Assembly: GCA_963669155.1 (NCBI GenBank)
Contig: OZ022576.1
Location: 9,387,210 to 9,451,209 of the forward strand
Direction of reading: 5' to 3'
Length of the DNA: 64,000 nucleotides
DNA from: Arbacia lixula
Lineage: Eukaryota > Echinodermata > Echinoidea > Arbacioida > Arbaciidae
Shown: piece after piece, positions 36,987-43,030 of the stretch
How positions within the stretch are numbered: the first letter of the stretch is position 1
Layout: the number at the start of each line of letters is the position of its first letter
Notes under the pieces: generated by a model
The model's database searches: none
Seen by the model: the letters and a program-made list of their open reading frames with translations, nothing else
Told to the model about the DNA's origin: nothing
Position numbers and translations under genes: made by a program

Positions 36987-37152
36987 CCTCTTCTCCTCAT
37001 CTCTCTCTCTCTCTCTCTCACTCTCTCTCTCCCCCTCTCCTCTCCTCATCTCTCGCTCTCTCTCTCTCTCTCTCTCTCCCTCCCCCTCTTCTCCTCATCT
37101 CTCTCTCTCTCTCTCTCTCTCCCCCCTCTCCTCTCCTCATCTCTCTCCCCCC

Positions 37153-37190
<38 letters not shown>

Positions 37191-37233
37191 GACCCCCCCT
37201 CTCTCTTTCTCTTCTCTATCTCTATTCCCCTAC

Positions 37234-37284
<51 letters not shown>

Positions 37285-37329
37285 CCCCTCTCTCTCTCTT
37301 TCTCTTCTCTACCTCTATTTCTCTACCCA

Positions 37330-37381
<52 letters not shown>

Positions 37382-39009
37382 TTCACACAGGCATGCACAC
37401 ACACACACAAACACACACACACACACGCGCGCGCGCGCGCGCGCGCACCCCCCCCCCCCCCCCCCACACCCACACATACACCCACGGTATACATCTCTCT
37501 CTATTTATAACATCTTACCCCCTCTTCCCTCTCCCCCAGCTGGACGAGGTTGAGCGGGAGGAGACGTGTCGTGGTCAGACCGAGGTCCTGAAGGGAGAGG
37601 CCCTCGAAGAACTCCTGCACGTGTGCGTAATCAGTTCACTTACATTCATTATGTTTATTTCAAATACCATGGCAATAACTTAACCGTTTTGATTATCTCC
37701 TAATGTTATAACAGTTTTATGCATTGAAGGGTATGTGTTGCTCTTCGCGTTGGTTGCGATTGAGCATGCCCCGGTCAGTCCACTTCAAAAAGAACTCTAA
37801 AGCCCACCGCACATGGAATGATTATGCCACGATTCTGCAATCGTAATGTGGAAATGGAACTAGAAATGTGGCGTTAAGTACTTGTACAAATCCCATGACC
37901 GGGTCGTGCGAGTTAGCAAGTCGTGGCGTCGCACGACTGAGCGTATCTTCAAGGGATACTGCATATTTTTCGTAAAATATGATAGTGATGCAGTCCGTGA
38001 TTCGATTACCTTACTGTGGAAGTATGGAAATATTGAGTTCTTTCACAAATTCCGTTTTCGTATTTATGTTGATAGGACCAATAAACATAATCTGTCCAAA
38101 TCGCTGAAAATGGTGTTATGAATACTCCAGTTGTATTCTTGTCAGGTTTATCTAAACATTTCGAACTCGGGTCGTGCGTTTTAAGGAATAACTCCCCATA
38201 ATACACGACATTGTATTCCATATCTTATCTGTTGATCAGGAGGAACAGCAAAAAGGCAGATGACGCATGCGCAGATGAACGCAAGCGACGAATCAGAGAA
38301 GCGGAGGCGGAGCTTCGGTCCGGTCACGTGGACCCAGCCAAAGAGCACATGCGTGATGCTGTGCGGCTCGTTCAGGAGCAGATGTTAATAGAGAAATTCA
38401 AAGGGATCAAGATCAAGAAAGATCAGGTATCACCTCCGATCAATAGGCCTACTATCTACACAAATCATACAACGAATGTGGATCATGATTTAGTGGGAGA
38501 CATTTTAAGAGGGCACAATTCCTAAATGTAAATATATCACAGAAGGCATAATCATAATCATATCTTTTTATCCGTATACATGTATTTTGTTTTACTAAAA
38601 TTGTTATTGATTTGAAAATACAACACTTTTAATGCATTCGTTATGAACTTTGCAGAAGAAGGGAAGTCATCATCAATAAGAACTTATTTTCCCTAAACAA
38701 ATACGTTCATGTGGCTACAGGCTATTTGGCGATATCTAAGATGGAAAGAGAAATATTATCCAGTATCTGACCTGACCTTTTACAAAAGGAAGATATTATT
38801 CAGCGGTCAGGGTATAATTGAAGAAACACCTTCGTGTTTAAGTTGCCCGCGAGTTAAGCGGAAATTACTTTCCTTGTGGTGAGGGGTCGGATTTTATCCA
38901 ATGCTTTTTGTGATTTCCCCCTCAGTTCTGCGAGAAACCCCCCGCTGGAAAATCCTTGAACGACAACAAGTTATGCCAGCTCCGTGCTCGTGCTAAAAAT
39001 ACAGGGTAG
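16725..39009 (+). CDS. Ten-exon gene for a charged, largely helical protein of unknown function (about 453 aa)
   Basis: Exons: 16725-16751 (start MATKKDQKK, donor GTGAGT), 17711-17866, 18470-18645, 18827-18944, 19295-19465, 19704-19922, 36408-36548, 37540-37622, 38240-38426 and 38926-39009 (stop TAG 39007-39009). Every junction keeps frame; most are phase 0 and two are phase 2. The product is very rich in E, K, D, R and H with long predicted helices: KDEKKKEKEM..., a block with DEVHEEVEHAVDDLYRELKD, and an EAEAELRSGHVDPAKEHMRDA segment. No signal peptide or membrane segment is visible, so it is probably cytosolic, cytoskeletal or ciliary; that is only an inference from composition. The exon at 18470-18645 is the least certain but is needed to keep phase into the next. 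The last exon could extend past 39009 if GTAGGC there is a donor. The 16.5-kb intron 19923-36407 carries the retrotransposon and the palindrome. Confidence 0.65.
18020..18146. mobile_element. Truncated copy of the AGGGAAAGTCCACCCT-type MITE
   Basis: Only the right part is recognisable: CACAAAATTAAGATTATTT, GTCAAACCTTCAC, then the end AACGTTAGGGTGGATATTCC. It matches the right ends of the copies at 9595-9923 and 60940-61425. It lies in the second intron of the helical-protein gene. Confidence 0.5.
18235..18253 (+). repeat. Poly-C run
   Basis: About 19 consecutive C in an intron of the helical-protein gene; one of many long G/C homopolymers in the window. Confidence 0.9.
19995..20150 (-). repeat. 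Dispersed repeat family 3, inverted copy
   Basis: Shares CAATCCAATGACCGGG-type sequence (here CCCGGTCATTGGATTTGTGC), GATGACGTCACAT and TACGACT with the direct copies at 37800-37960 and 39050-39240. It includes an ATF/CRE-like TGACGTCA palindrome. Confidence 0.5.
21030..21187 (+). repeat. Dispersed repeat family 1, copy B, left part
   Basis: Contains the family landmarks AAGCAGGATTCGTGACATTTTATCA and is cut by the LTR retrotransposon after ATAT (21184-21187). The alignment resumes at 32476 after the 3' LTR with ATATCTTTAAGACTCATTTT and CTGCCAGAAGCAACATAAAT. Confidence 0.6.
21188..22658 (+). repeat. 5' LTR
   Basis: 1471 bp, TG...CA bounded. Two internal tandem structures: a diverged repeat of about 110 bp (about 21522-21629 and 21633-21752), each copy ending in a perfect ATCTTTCGCTTGCGAAAGAT hairpin, and a minisatellite at about 22025-22305 built from TGGATTCTTGCAG and TAGATTTGTGCCCC units. 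A C run at about 22248-22260 is the only place it differs from the 3' LTR by my comparison. Confidence 0.95.
22661..22676 (+). other. Primer-binding site, tRNA-Leu type
   Basis: TGGTGTCAGGAGTGGG begins two bases after the 5' LTR. Its complement ends CTGACACCA, matching a leucine tRNA acceptor end plus CCA. Confidence 0.8.
22703..28645 (+). CDS. Gag-Pol polyprotein of the LTR retrotransposon (1980 aa)
   Basis: One uninterrupted ORF, so gag and pol are fused without a frameshift. The N-terminal 270 residues are Ser/Gly/Pro-rich; a Gag-like helical region follows at about 280-440. Two CCHC zinc knuckles lie at about 519-532 and 553-566 (CFYCGEPGHWKREC, CHNCNEIGHIRRNC). An aspartic protease with DTG is at about 647. 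Reverse transcriptase spans about 930-1180 with YLDD near 1077; RNase H starts at about 1215 with TDAS. Integrase has an HHCC-type zinc region (about 1452-1493) and the D,D-35-E triad at about 1520, 1581 and 1617. A GPY/F-like module is near 1757. The last 180 residues are acidic and without a recognised domain. No chromodomain is visible. All catalytic residues I looked for are present. Confidence 0.95.
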   Translation: MDQPIRTNLRPATRAELWYQLEQGMAEIDNMMKDLRASMEVSPAVTPNAGTSSSALYGSSGFAGSSGTGTRSNSLPTSRSGTLGISGTRVGQTGREVYPTIARTSSGSIELPSPSYPSDFSTPADMEIGPGGPSYTPADGIYQRSSPPHQVDFATPANNEMDTGMYTYRVVPDEPRHPMRDVAREVQGLHEGPNTPRNPGGVSPILRHANRERQSTNYPANVYNQAPASGGTESGQFTTIDGGRGETSASGTPWRRPELWNEGQYPSHYRDRDRLRMTPDRYDGRGPIMDYLSHFEACAGVNRWSEDDALQYLAASMRGPAVKVLVQPTGRKLTYKELVTRLKQRFGPAGKAEVFLAELRTRRRKPKETLQELGQSIRELTALAYQEFGEAGQDKLARGHFMDAVVKPEIREGLFRAQPRTLDDAIEAALGTEAFLKMEADRSDYRPQRFSRTLTGGDDRPEPPAKIMDKAVDKVIQEVDKLIAKAGSTRQGDRKPKGRNQSSMVPPNPPPASRPNNNCFYCGEPGHWKRECPSLNYPTANSMPTGMLGENRRCHNCNEIGHIRRNCPYPPQGSAPPMATNEGPTTLRSDVGAGMLRSNMGPAYAGPPPEAPEARAHVRPLETPKATKLRGLYIESKINGHSVRLLIDTGSSQSFIAIREFEKIEEDRKPQALQPPDHSVHQADGRPLGLKGKTQMEMQLGGLLFLMEFTIADLSSDGILGIDFLTRTQSTLDCRRLELQTPWEVIPCRNYKGNPFVCRIVASETSVIPPGHEAILMGEVAGRKKESIHGAGLLEPPLNQTEMINKGLLVARAVIETGTDVLPVRVFNPTQQERKVKRGTMVARLTSMENDEIMEAVPPTSADVGGEVPQHLAELYQQSIREIPAEYHAQVAELLKGYSDIFSTGPTDLGRTGLVQHSINTGDSRPIRQAQRRHPPGQRDEIDRQVAEMLTQELIEPTSSPWASNVVLVTKKDGSKRFCVDYRQLNAATLKDAYPLPRIDDTLDALSGAKWFSTLDLASGYWQVQLDESAKQRAAFIANGGLYAWRVMPFGLCNAPATFERLMDRVLAGLTWETLLVYLDDVIVYGKTVDQEIARLAVVFQRLREAGLKLKPSKCQLFRTSVGYLGHVVSADGVATDPSKTAAIQQWPTPRTVKEVRSFIGLVSYYRRFVEGFAAIARPLHELTEKNRRFEWTEECQAAFDELKRRLMSPPILAYPNPDGDYILDTDASDTGIGAVLSQVQGGAERVVAYASRSLRREERNYCVTRKELLAVVVFLKQFRQYLYGRQVIIRTDHGSLQWLVRFKDSRGQLARWLEQISEYNYTIQHRQGRSHGNADGMSRRPCRQCGRDDDGVEYHLRVLESVEESSPDIATLQSQEENIRPVRAAKMKGEKPTSEEAAPWSDQARRLLTHWDVLEVRDGVLVRRWESEDGSVVRGQVILPRAMITDVFREAHASLTGGHFGMTKTLGRVRLKYYWVGMVADLRSALRQCDVCARRKCPSKTRRAPLQQRISGSVMERVALDVVGPFPRTRRGNRYVLVVGDYFSKWMEAYPIPNEKAGTVAEKLVVEYICRFGVPRYIHSDQGRNFVSEVFSEVCRLMGITKTRTTAYNPKSDGLIERYNRTLIDTVAALLDQGQDEEWDQLLPFATCAYRSCPQESTGETPNMLMLGREVTMPGDLVAPEDMSDEQDPLPDYAEQLRDRMQRVHERVREKLGLACRKQKRYYDRRATAAKFEVGQYVWLRRKMREKGRSPKLQTKWLGPYLIVTKLSDVTLRLQQTPRTKPYIVHVDRLKAYTGEPLPVWQYQPRATADDPPQQNEGGEDGEVTDTEETAPTGLRGPDEDEAGSREVEFDGENTEMRETAPPEIRVPDEGSIDGGEADGAVDTSEREEPTMIPADGVQPFMGAGDDELLPDGDEPSAFPVGAESGFEGPSRTLNASPAAAGTGADTSRADQATEAAISKEDNRKQYPRRQRRPPQYCY
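28768..28780 (+). promoter_or_regulatory. Splice-acceptor-like site before the second ORF of the retrotransposon
   Basis: TTTGTTTATTTACAG ends at 28780, 12 bases before the ATG of the downstream ORF and about 135 bases after the gag-pol stop. This suggests that the ORF is expressed from a spliced subgenomic RNA, as env is in retroviruses. The matching donor in the leader is not identified. Confidence 0.45.
28793..29719 (+). CDS. Accessory ORF of the retrotransposon with two C2H2-like fingers (308 aa)
   Basis: It lies where env would be but looks nothing like an envelope: no signal peptide, no membrane segment. The first 35 residues are very basic. Two finger motifs, C-x2-C-x12-H-x4-H, follow at about 37-57 and 61-81, and their core residues are identical (CVSCEFTTPDKGEMIRHTAKH type). 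The rest is charged and Ser/Pro/Glu-rich with an SPVKRR basic patch, ending in a more ordered block of about 75 residues. The two fingers arise from an exact 72-bp-period tandem duplication in the DNA. A nuclear or nucleic-acid-binding accessory role is likely by inference; I know no named family for it. Confidence 0.8.
   Translation: MPSHKAKKDPGRDSRDRKSKDGRDSKKRKTVDPSVLRCVSCEFTTPDKGEMIRHTAKHRFRCVSCEFTTPDKGEMIRHTAKHAVLVVPTRKHSFTPVDPRQKKPNKERDSKGKDESAKSSKKKADNEKPQTKSTESTPTRDEPSTSYTMVPLSPKESRRSVPKTGEPEKDAEPSYVVEPRPASPAYSDVSDESDSNVQLVIDLRSSPVKRRCEYSPTPEPRSPSTERKVTNTSEEGVQVNGTEIDQTHIRNRLTELRALDPSSLRGRDRFSNIFNLPRGLTLIRTTERHVTLQGELIEVVTEEYKRDT
29720..30983 (+). other. Non-coding 3' region of the retrotransposon
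   Basis: AT-rich, about 1.26 kb, no ORF of interest. At 29730-29990 a motif of the type GTGAAATGGACA or GGACATT recurs about eight times at irregular spacing, suggesting decayed tandem repeats. Its role is unknown. Confidence 0.5.
30984..30997 (+). other. Polypurine tract
   Basis: ATGGGGAGGGGGGCC lies directly before the 3' LTR and fits a plus-strand primer of reverse transcription. Confidence 0.7.
31000..32475 (+). repeat. 3' LTR
   Basis: 1476 bp, matches the 5' LTR along its length; the 5-bp length difference is explained by a longer C run at about 32060-32077. Proteins translated from matching stretches of both LTRs are identical wherever I compared them, apart from the C-run region. Confidence 0.95.
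32476..32841 (+). repeat. Family 1 copy B, right part, with a 108-bp tandem duplication
   Basis: The family 1 alignment resumes after the 3' LTR. Its end is a 108-bp unit present twice in tandem (32626-32733 and 32734-32841) with only about three differences; each unit starts ATGTGTGAAACACAATGACG and ends CATTCAAATGTAAGTT. Confidence 0.65.
32866..33110 (+). repeat. Diverged single-arm copy of the foldback terminal repeat
   Basis: Contains the same order as the arms of the palindrome at 34233-35982: TGTCTTTCCATTGCATATCC, a hairpin GCCTTGTAAGAACACAAGGC, CCGATCATTGTGATCCACTG, AAATCTTTAGTAAAAGGCG and GATGCAGTGAACC. Sequence after the repeat has diverged except for ATCATGGTTAGTAAAA. Confidence 0.6.
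33300..33350 (+). repeat. CT microsatellite followed by a C run
   Basis: Pure CT array of about 40 bp, then about 11 C, within a wider pyrimidine-rich stretch (33220-33385). Confidence 0.9.
33585..34035 (+). repeat. Diverged copy of the palindrome loop and inner flank
   Basis: 33585-33790 matches the loop repeat (family 2). It is followed at 33860-34005 by TTCCTCTTTCTCC, TTAATCTTCTTTACAG, AACATTTTAAAATGAT and TTTGTCTTTTCATTGAAT, which match the inner flank of the right arm (35275-35365). This is an older copy of part of the same compound element. Confidence 0.5.
34233..35982. mobile_element. Compound palindromic (foldback) element, 1750 bp
   Basis: Two arms of about 737 bp (34233-34970 and 35247-35982) face each other around a 276-bp loop. 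Outer flanks pair (CTGTTTATGTTTTGTTCTG against its complement at 35964-35982), and inner flanks pair (34859-34970 against 35247-35360). Inside each arm is a unit of about 120-bp inverted repeats (34263-34390 and 34736-34858; 35361-35484 and 35829-35943) around a spacer of about 345 bp. The two spacers are in the same orientation, not inverted as a simple palindrome would require. No ORF. It lies in the large intron of the helical-protein gene. Confidence 0.75.
36905..37485 (+). repeat. Large CT-rich microsatellite block with CA, CG and C runs
   Basis: About 470 bp of CT repeats with CCCC and TCTCAT interruptions, then CA (37396-37425), CG (37426-37445) and C (37447-37465) runs. It ends 54 bp before the exon starting at 37540, so it acts as an extreme pyrimidine tract on the sense strand of that intron. 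All ORFs through it are low-complexity artefacts. Confidence 0.9.
37800..37965 (+). repeat. Dispersed repeat family 3, direct copy 1
   Basis: Shares CCACCGCA..., GCCACGATT.TGCAATCGTAA, ACAAATCCCATGACCGGG and CGTCGCACGACTGA-type sequence with 39050-39240 and, inverted, with 19995-20150. The two direct copies flank the last-but-one exon of the helical-protein gene. Confidence 0.6.
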
Positions 39010-39049
39010 GCAACCTCAGTTAAAAAACTGCTGTACAGGTGCGCCCTGA

Positions 39050-39240
39050 AAAACTATTCCTAATTTCTAAAAGACCACCGCAAACGGAACGAATGCATGT
39101 GCCACGATTGTGCAATCGTAAGGGCCCCAAGACTGGATATGTGACGTCATATTTCTTGCACAAATCCAATGACCGGGCCCTGCGATTCATTCGGTCGTTG
39201 AGTCGTATGACTGATCGTATACGGTGGCTTTACTGTAGAC
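39050..39240 (+). repeat. Dispersed repeat family 3, direct copy 2
   Basis: Same landmarks as 37800-37965, plus GTGACGTCATATTTCTTGCAC. Begins about 40 bp after the presumed stop of the helical-protein gene. Confidence 0.6.
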
Positions 39241-39654
39241 GACAATGCGGGCTAAAATTTTTTTTAAAAATGGAAAACCGAGTTTGACTACAGATTTCTC
39301 CAAATCTAGTAAATGATATAACCAACCCGACTTCTGTGCATGAAAGAAAAATCATCCTACTTTCTTTCGGGGCATTGGCCCTAATGTAGCCTTCAATGCG
39401 AGTTAAAGAAAAGAGAGAGGAAAACCGAGTTTGACTATATTTGATCATTCATGTTTGACCGTGGATAGCTGCACAAGGATCAAGTTTATAAAACATTCCA
39501 AACTTGTTTTTTTTTTTATTCTAAAACGTGCTGTTTGCGCCGCATGGTGATACATGTATAAGGTAGCTTTTACAACAAAACAACATTCATTCCCGCTATA
39601 ACTCAAAATTTGGACGAGGACAGTCGTACCATTGTTTACAAAATACTAATAGTG

Positions 39655-40851
39655 ATCGCTGTACAGTACCCAATGTGAACCATCAATATGGCATAGTTAC
39701 AATTACTATTAATGATCCTTGAATATTTAATGAGATTTTCACTTTTGGACGAATTTGGATCTAAAAATGTGTGTGTATCAGATAACTTTACATTTAGAAC
39801 ACAATACCCATTCTGCATCGCACTAGTCAATTCACTAGCAACTATCGTCACAGTGTCATTAATAATGCACGATGCTTTTGCCAGAAAAGACCAATTGGGT
39901 TGACATGTTTGTTGGACAATGAACATTGCTATGTTCTTAATTTGTTTACACACATACAAATTTAATTGTTCTTTGAATGTTTCCATGGTGAGAGTGTACT
40001 AATAAATACTATTTAGAAAATAGCAAAACTTTCGGTAACACCATGTGGTTGTATTCTTTCGGATAATTGGCCCACTTATGGGGTGAAGAAAGGAAAGGAA
40101 AGTGAAAAGTGAAAAGGAGAGGTGAATTTTTATATTTTATAACACTTACACAAGACTATTTTTAGCTTTAGTTTTCGGTGTTTTAAACCGAAAATAAATG
40201 GGATGGAATGGAGGTAGAAGAAGAGGGTGGGTGTTGATGAAAGTTGTGAACTAGTCACAAAGTAGTGATAAAGAGAAAAGAAAAGAAAAGAAAAATGAGA
40301 AAAGTGTAGAAAAAGTTATAGTCAGTTCTGCAACTAACACTATAGATTTCTTTCAAAATCTGAAAGAGGGAGTATCAGTCTCGACGTTTCGGGCAGTGTG
40401 CTCTGTCCGTCATCCGGAGAATAATTATTAATAATAATAATAAGAGTTATTAAAAGACTAAAAATAGTCTTGTGTAAGTGTTATAAAATATAAAAATTCA
40501 CCTCTCCTTTTCACTTTTCACTTTCCTTTCCTTTCTTCACCCCATAAGTGGGCCAATTATCCGAAAGAATACAACCACATGGTGTTACCGAAAGTTTTGC
40601 TATTTTCTAAATAGTATTTATTAGTACATACAAATTTGTTTGTCCAAATTTGACCGATCATGAAAATCTCATTAAATATCAAAGGATTATTACACAAAAA
40701 TTGTTAATGCAATGTCACAAAAGCTGCTTCTAAAAAGTTGTTATCTGTTGACTTTACGATGTGTAAATTCCAGCCTGTTTCGACATGTAACTTTTTCAAA
40801 ATCATTCTTCACAACTGTCAAAAGTTCTTTTTAACACCTAGTTCAAGTATT
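39655..40851 (-). repeat. Dispersed repeat family 1, copy C (inverted, interrupted)
   Basis: Read on the minus strand from 40851, the family landmarks appear in the same order as in copy A: CTAGGTGTTAAAAAG, TTTTGTGACATTGCATTAA, TTTCTGGCAAAAGCATCGTG, AGTTGCTAGTGAATTGACTAG and AGTGAAAATCTCATTAAATATT. The element at 39996-40627 is inserted in its middle. Confidence 0.6.
39996..40627. mobile_element. 632-bp element with perfect 170-bp terminal inverted repeats
   Basis: 39996-40165 and 40458-40627 are exact reverse complements over all 170 bases by direct comparison. The ends read GTACTAATAAATACTATTTA; GTAC is self-complementary, so the outer four bases may be a target duplication rather than part of the element. 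The 292-bp centre has no ORF and contains GACGTTTCGGGC and an AAT-rich tract. It belongs to no superfamily I can name. Perfect arms mean recent insertion or ongoing correction. Confidence 0.8.
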
Positions 40852-41322
40852 TTTTATCAAAGCGATTAACATTTTTGATGTTTCCACTGTTATCATAAAT
40901 ATGTTAATTGTTAAAATCATTTTAGTGTGCAAGATAGTTTTTGTACATGCGTTTGATGGAATAGGCATAAATAGACCAGTTCAATGCTGATTATATATAT
41001 ATATAATATATATATCTTATTTTTTTCAATTTCACATTTATTTTCATTTAAACTTTTTATGGGCTATTGATTTTTGAGAAAGAACAAATAAGAAATAGAT
41101 GTAGGGCGATTGAGGAAGAGGAAAACGACAAATTAAAGAAAAACACAGATAGATAAAATAAATAAAGGCAGGTAGATTGGAAGATTGGGTGAGAGTGAAT
41201 AGTGATAACTAGATTTAATGAAAATATTGAGATGATTATGATGGGCAATAGAGGAATAATCCAAATTAATGTTTTCTTTCTCTTCTGTTCCCCTTCCAAT
41301 CCCTTTTCTGATATTCTCATTT

Positions 41323-41438
41323 CGTACCCCTCTCCCTCTCTCTAATTGTCTGTATCTTCCTCTGTGCGTCTCTTCTCTCCTTCTCTCTCACTTTAACTCT
41401 CATCTCCCCTCTCTCTCTCTCCCTCCCCCCTCTCTCTC

Positions 41439-41513
<75 letters not shown>
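41323..41513 (+). repeat. CT-rich microsatellite
   Basis: CT array with CCC interruptions; the purest part is 41444-41513. Intergenic, between the helical-protein gene and APC. Confidence 0.9.
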
Positions 41514-42937
41514 ACAGTACTCTGTAAACGAAGGAGAGGCACAAACATTCAGCAGGGCTACTGCTCAAATATTTTTTTTTAACCTCTTACACGAATTCTA
41601 ACCCAACAAAGATTTTGGATAATTTTTTATACTTGAGCCTGGTTCAGATTTTGAATGAAATAAAAGGAAATTTTCAACAAAACATTGAACAAGATGGTTT
41701 GCGAATGTCTTTACTTTACGTTTCACACGACTGTTAACATTTTACTATTTCCACCTCTTCTCGTTCCTGTCTTGTAGATCTGAATTACCTCCCCGTTTGT
41801 CCTCTCTCCTTGAATGCATAGCTGTATATAACTCCTTCTCTTCTTCTCTTCTGAGATTCACCACGTGTCTCTCTTGTTCTCTTTAATTCTATCATATTCC
41901 CTCCTCCCATCTCTCTCATTCTCTCCCATTCCCCTAGCATATCCAACACACTACCATTAAAGAGAGGAATTACAATCTGAATAAATGTAACAAAACGAAT
42001 CATTACTTCATTTTTTCTATTTCCTTTATTTCTCTTATTTGTTTGCACATTCAATGAAAGGATCATAAATGAGCAGCCTTACCAATAATTATCTTCTTCT
42101 TGATCTTTACAAGACATCGATGGACAAACATGTTAAATATACAGTACTGTAATAGAAGTCATCTTTATGAAAAACATATATTATTTTTTTCATACATTTT
42201 TTGTTATTCAACAACATGAAAATAATGGAGGTACATCTACAATATTATTATCCGTTGCACATTTTTCTTACATCTCATACTTTTCTCCTTTAAAATGTGA
42301 ATAACTCTTTCAACGTGCTCAGCTACAATACGTTGAGAAATATCTACAAGAAACAGTTTTTCTTTGGTTACAAAATATACTACTTATACCAATATGGTTA
42401 TTCATGCTGCCAAATACTTCTTGGTTTGTGCGCACGGCCCTCTCAATTGCACACCTTTACTGGACACCACTCAAGCGCAGTAATACTTGTAACCGTCGAA
42501 AGCCATGGTTATGTTAACACGCCATGCATTAATGTATGCACAAGCACAGAGTTGATGGGGGCAGTGCAAACAATACCTTAGAATATAACCATATTCTCCA
42601 TAGTACTTCTGACAATTAAGTCACTTCCACTATGTACACTAACAATAACTGAGCCTGGTGCAGCATTATCTAAAGTATGTACACTAAAATAAGTACAGTC
42701 TATGTATCCAAAAACGGGTTCTGAATTTATCTTTAACATGTGTTATCATTTTTTTTTACTGGCAAGTTTAACAAGACCACATGAAAATAGCTGGGTGGGA
42801 TGGTCACGGAAATTGCGTTCCCCCCTCACACGATATATCTCTTAATTCAATACTCCACGTCATGCATTATGTACACGGTTGTGCATTGATTTCAACAGCA
42901 CCAGGTTTTTTAAGGATTTGAACTGCACTTTATTTTT

Positions 42938-42942
42938 CTCTC

Positions 42943-43000
<58 letters not shown>

Positions 43001-43030
43001 CTCTCTGTCTCTCTCTCTCTGTCTCTCTCA
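42938..43030 (+). repeat. CT microsatellite
   Basis: Nearly pure CT array with single G interruptions, downstream of APC. Confidence 0.9.

Noticed and set aside
36797..37683. Ser/Leu-rich ORFs of 230-255 residues
   Set aside because: Reading frames through a CT microsatellite.
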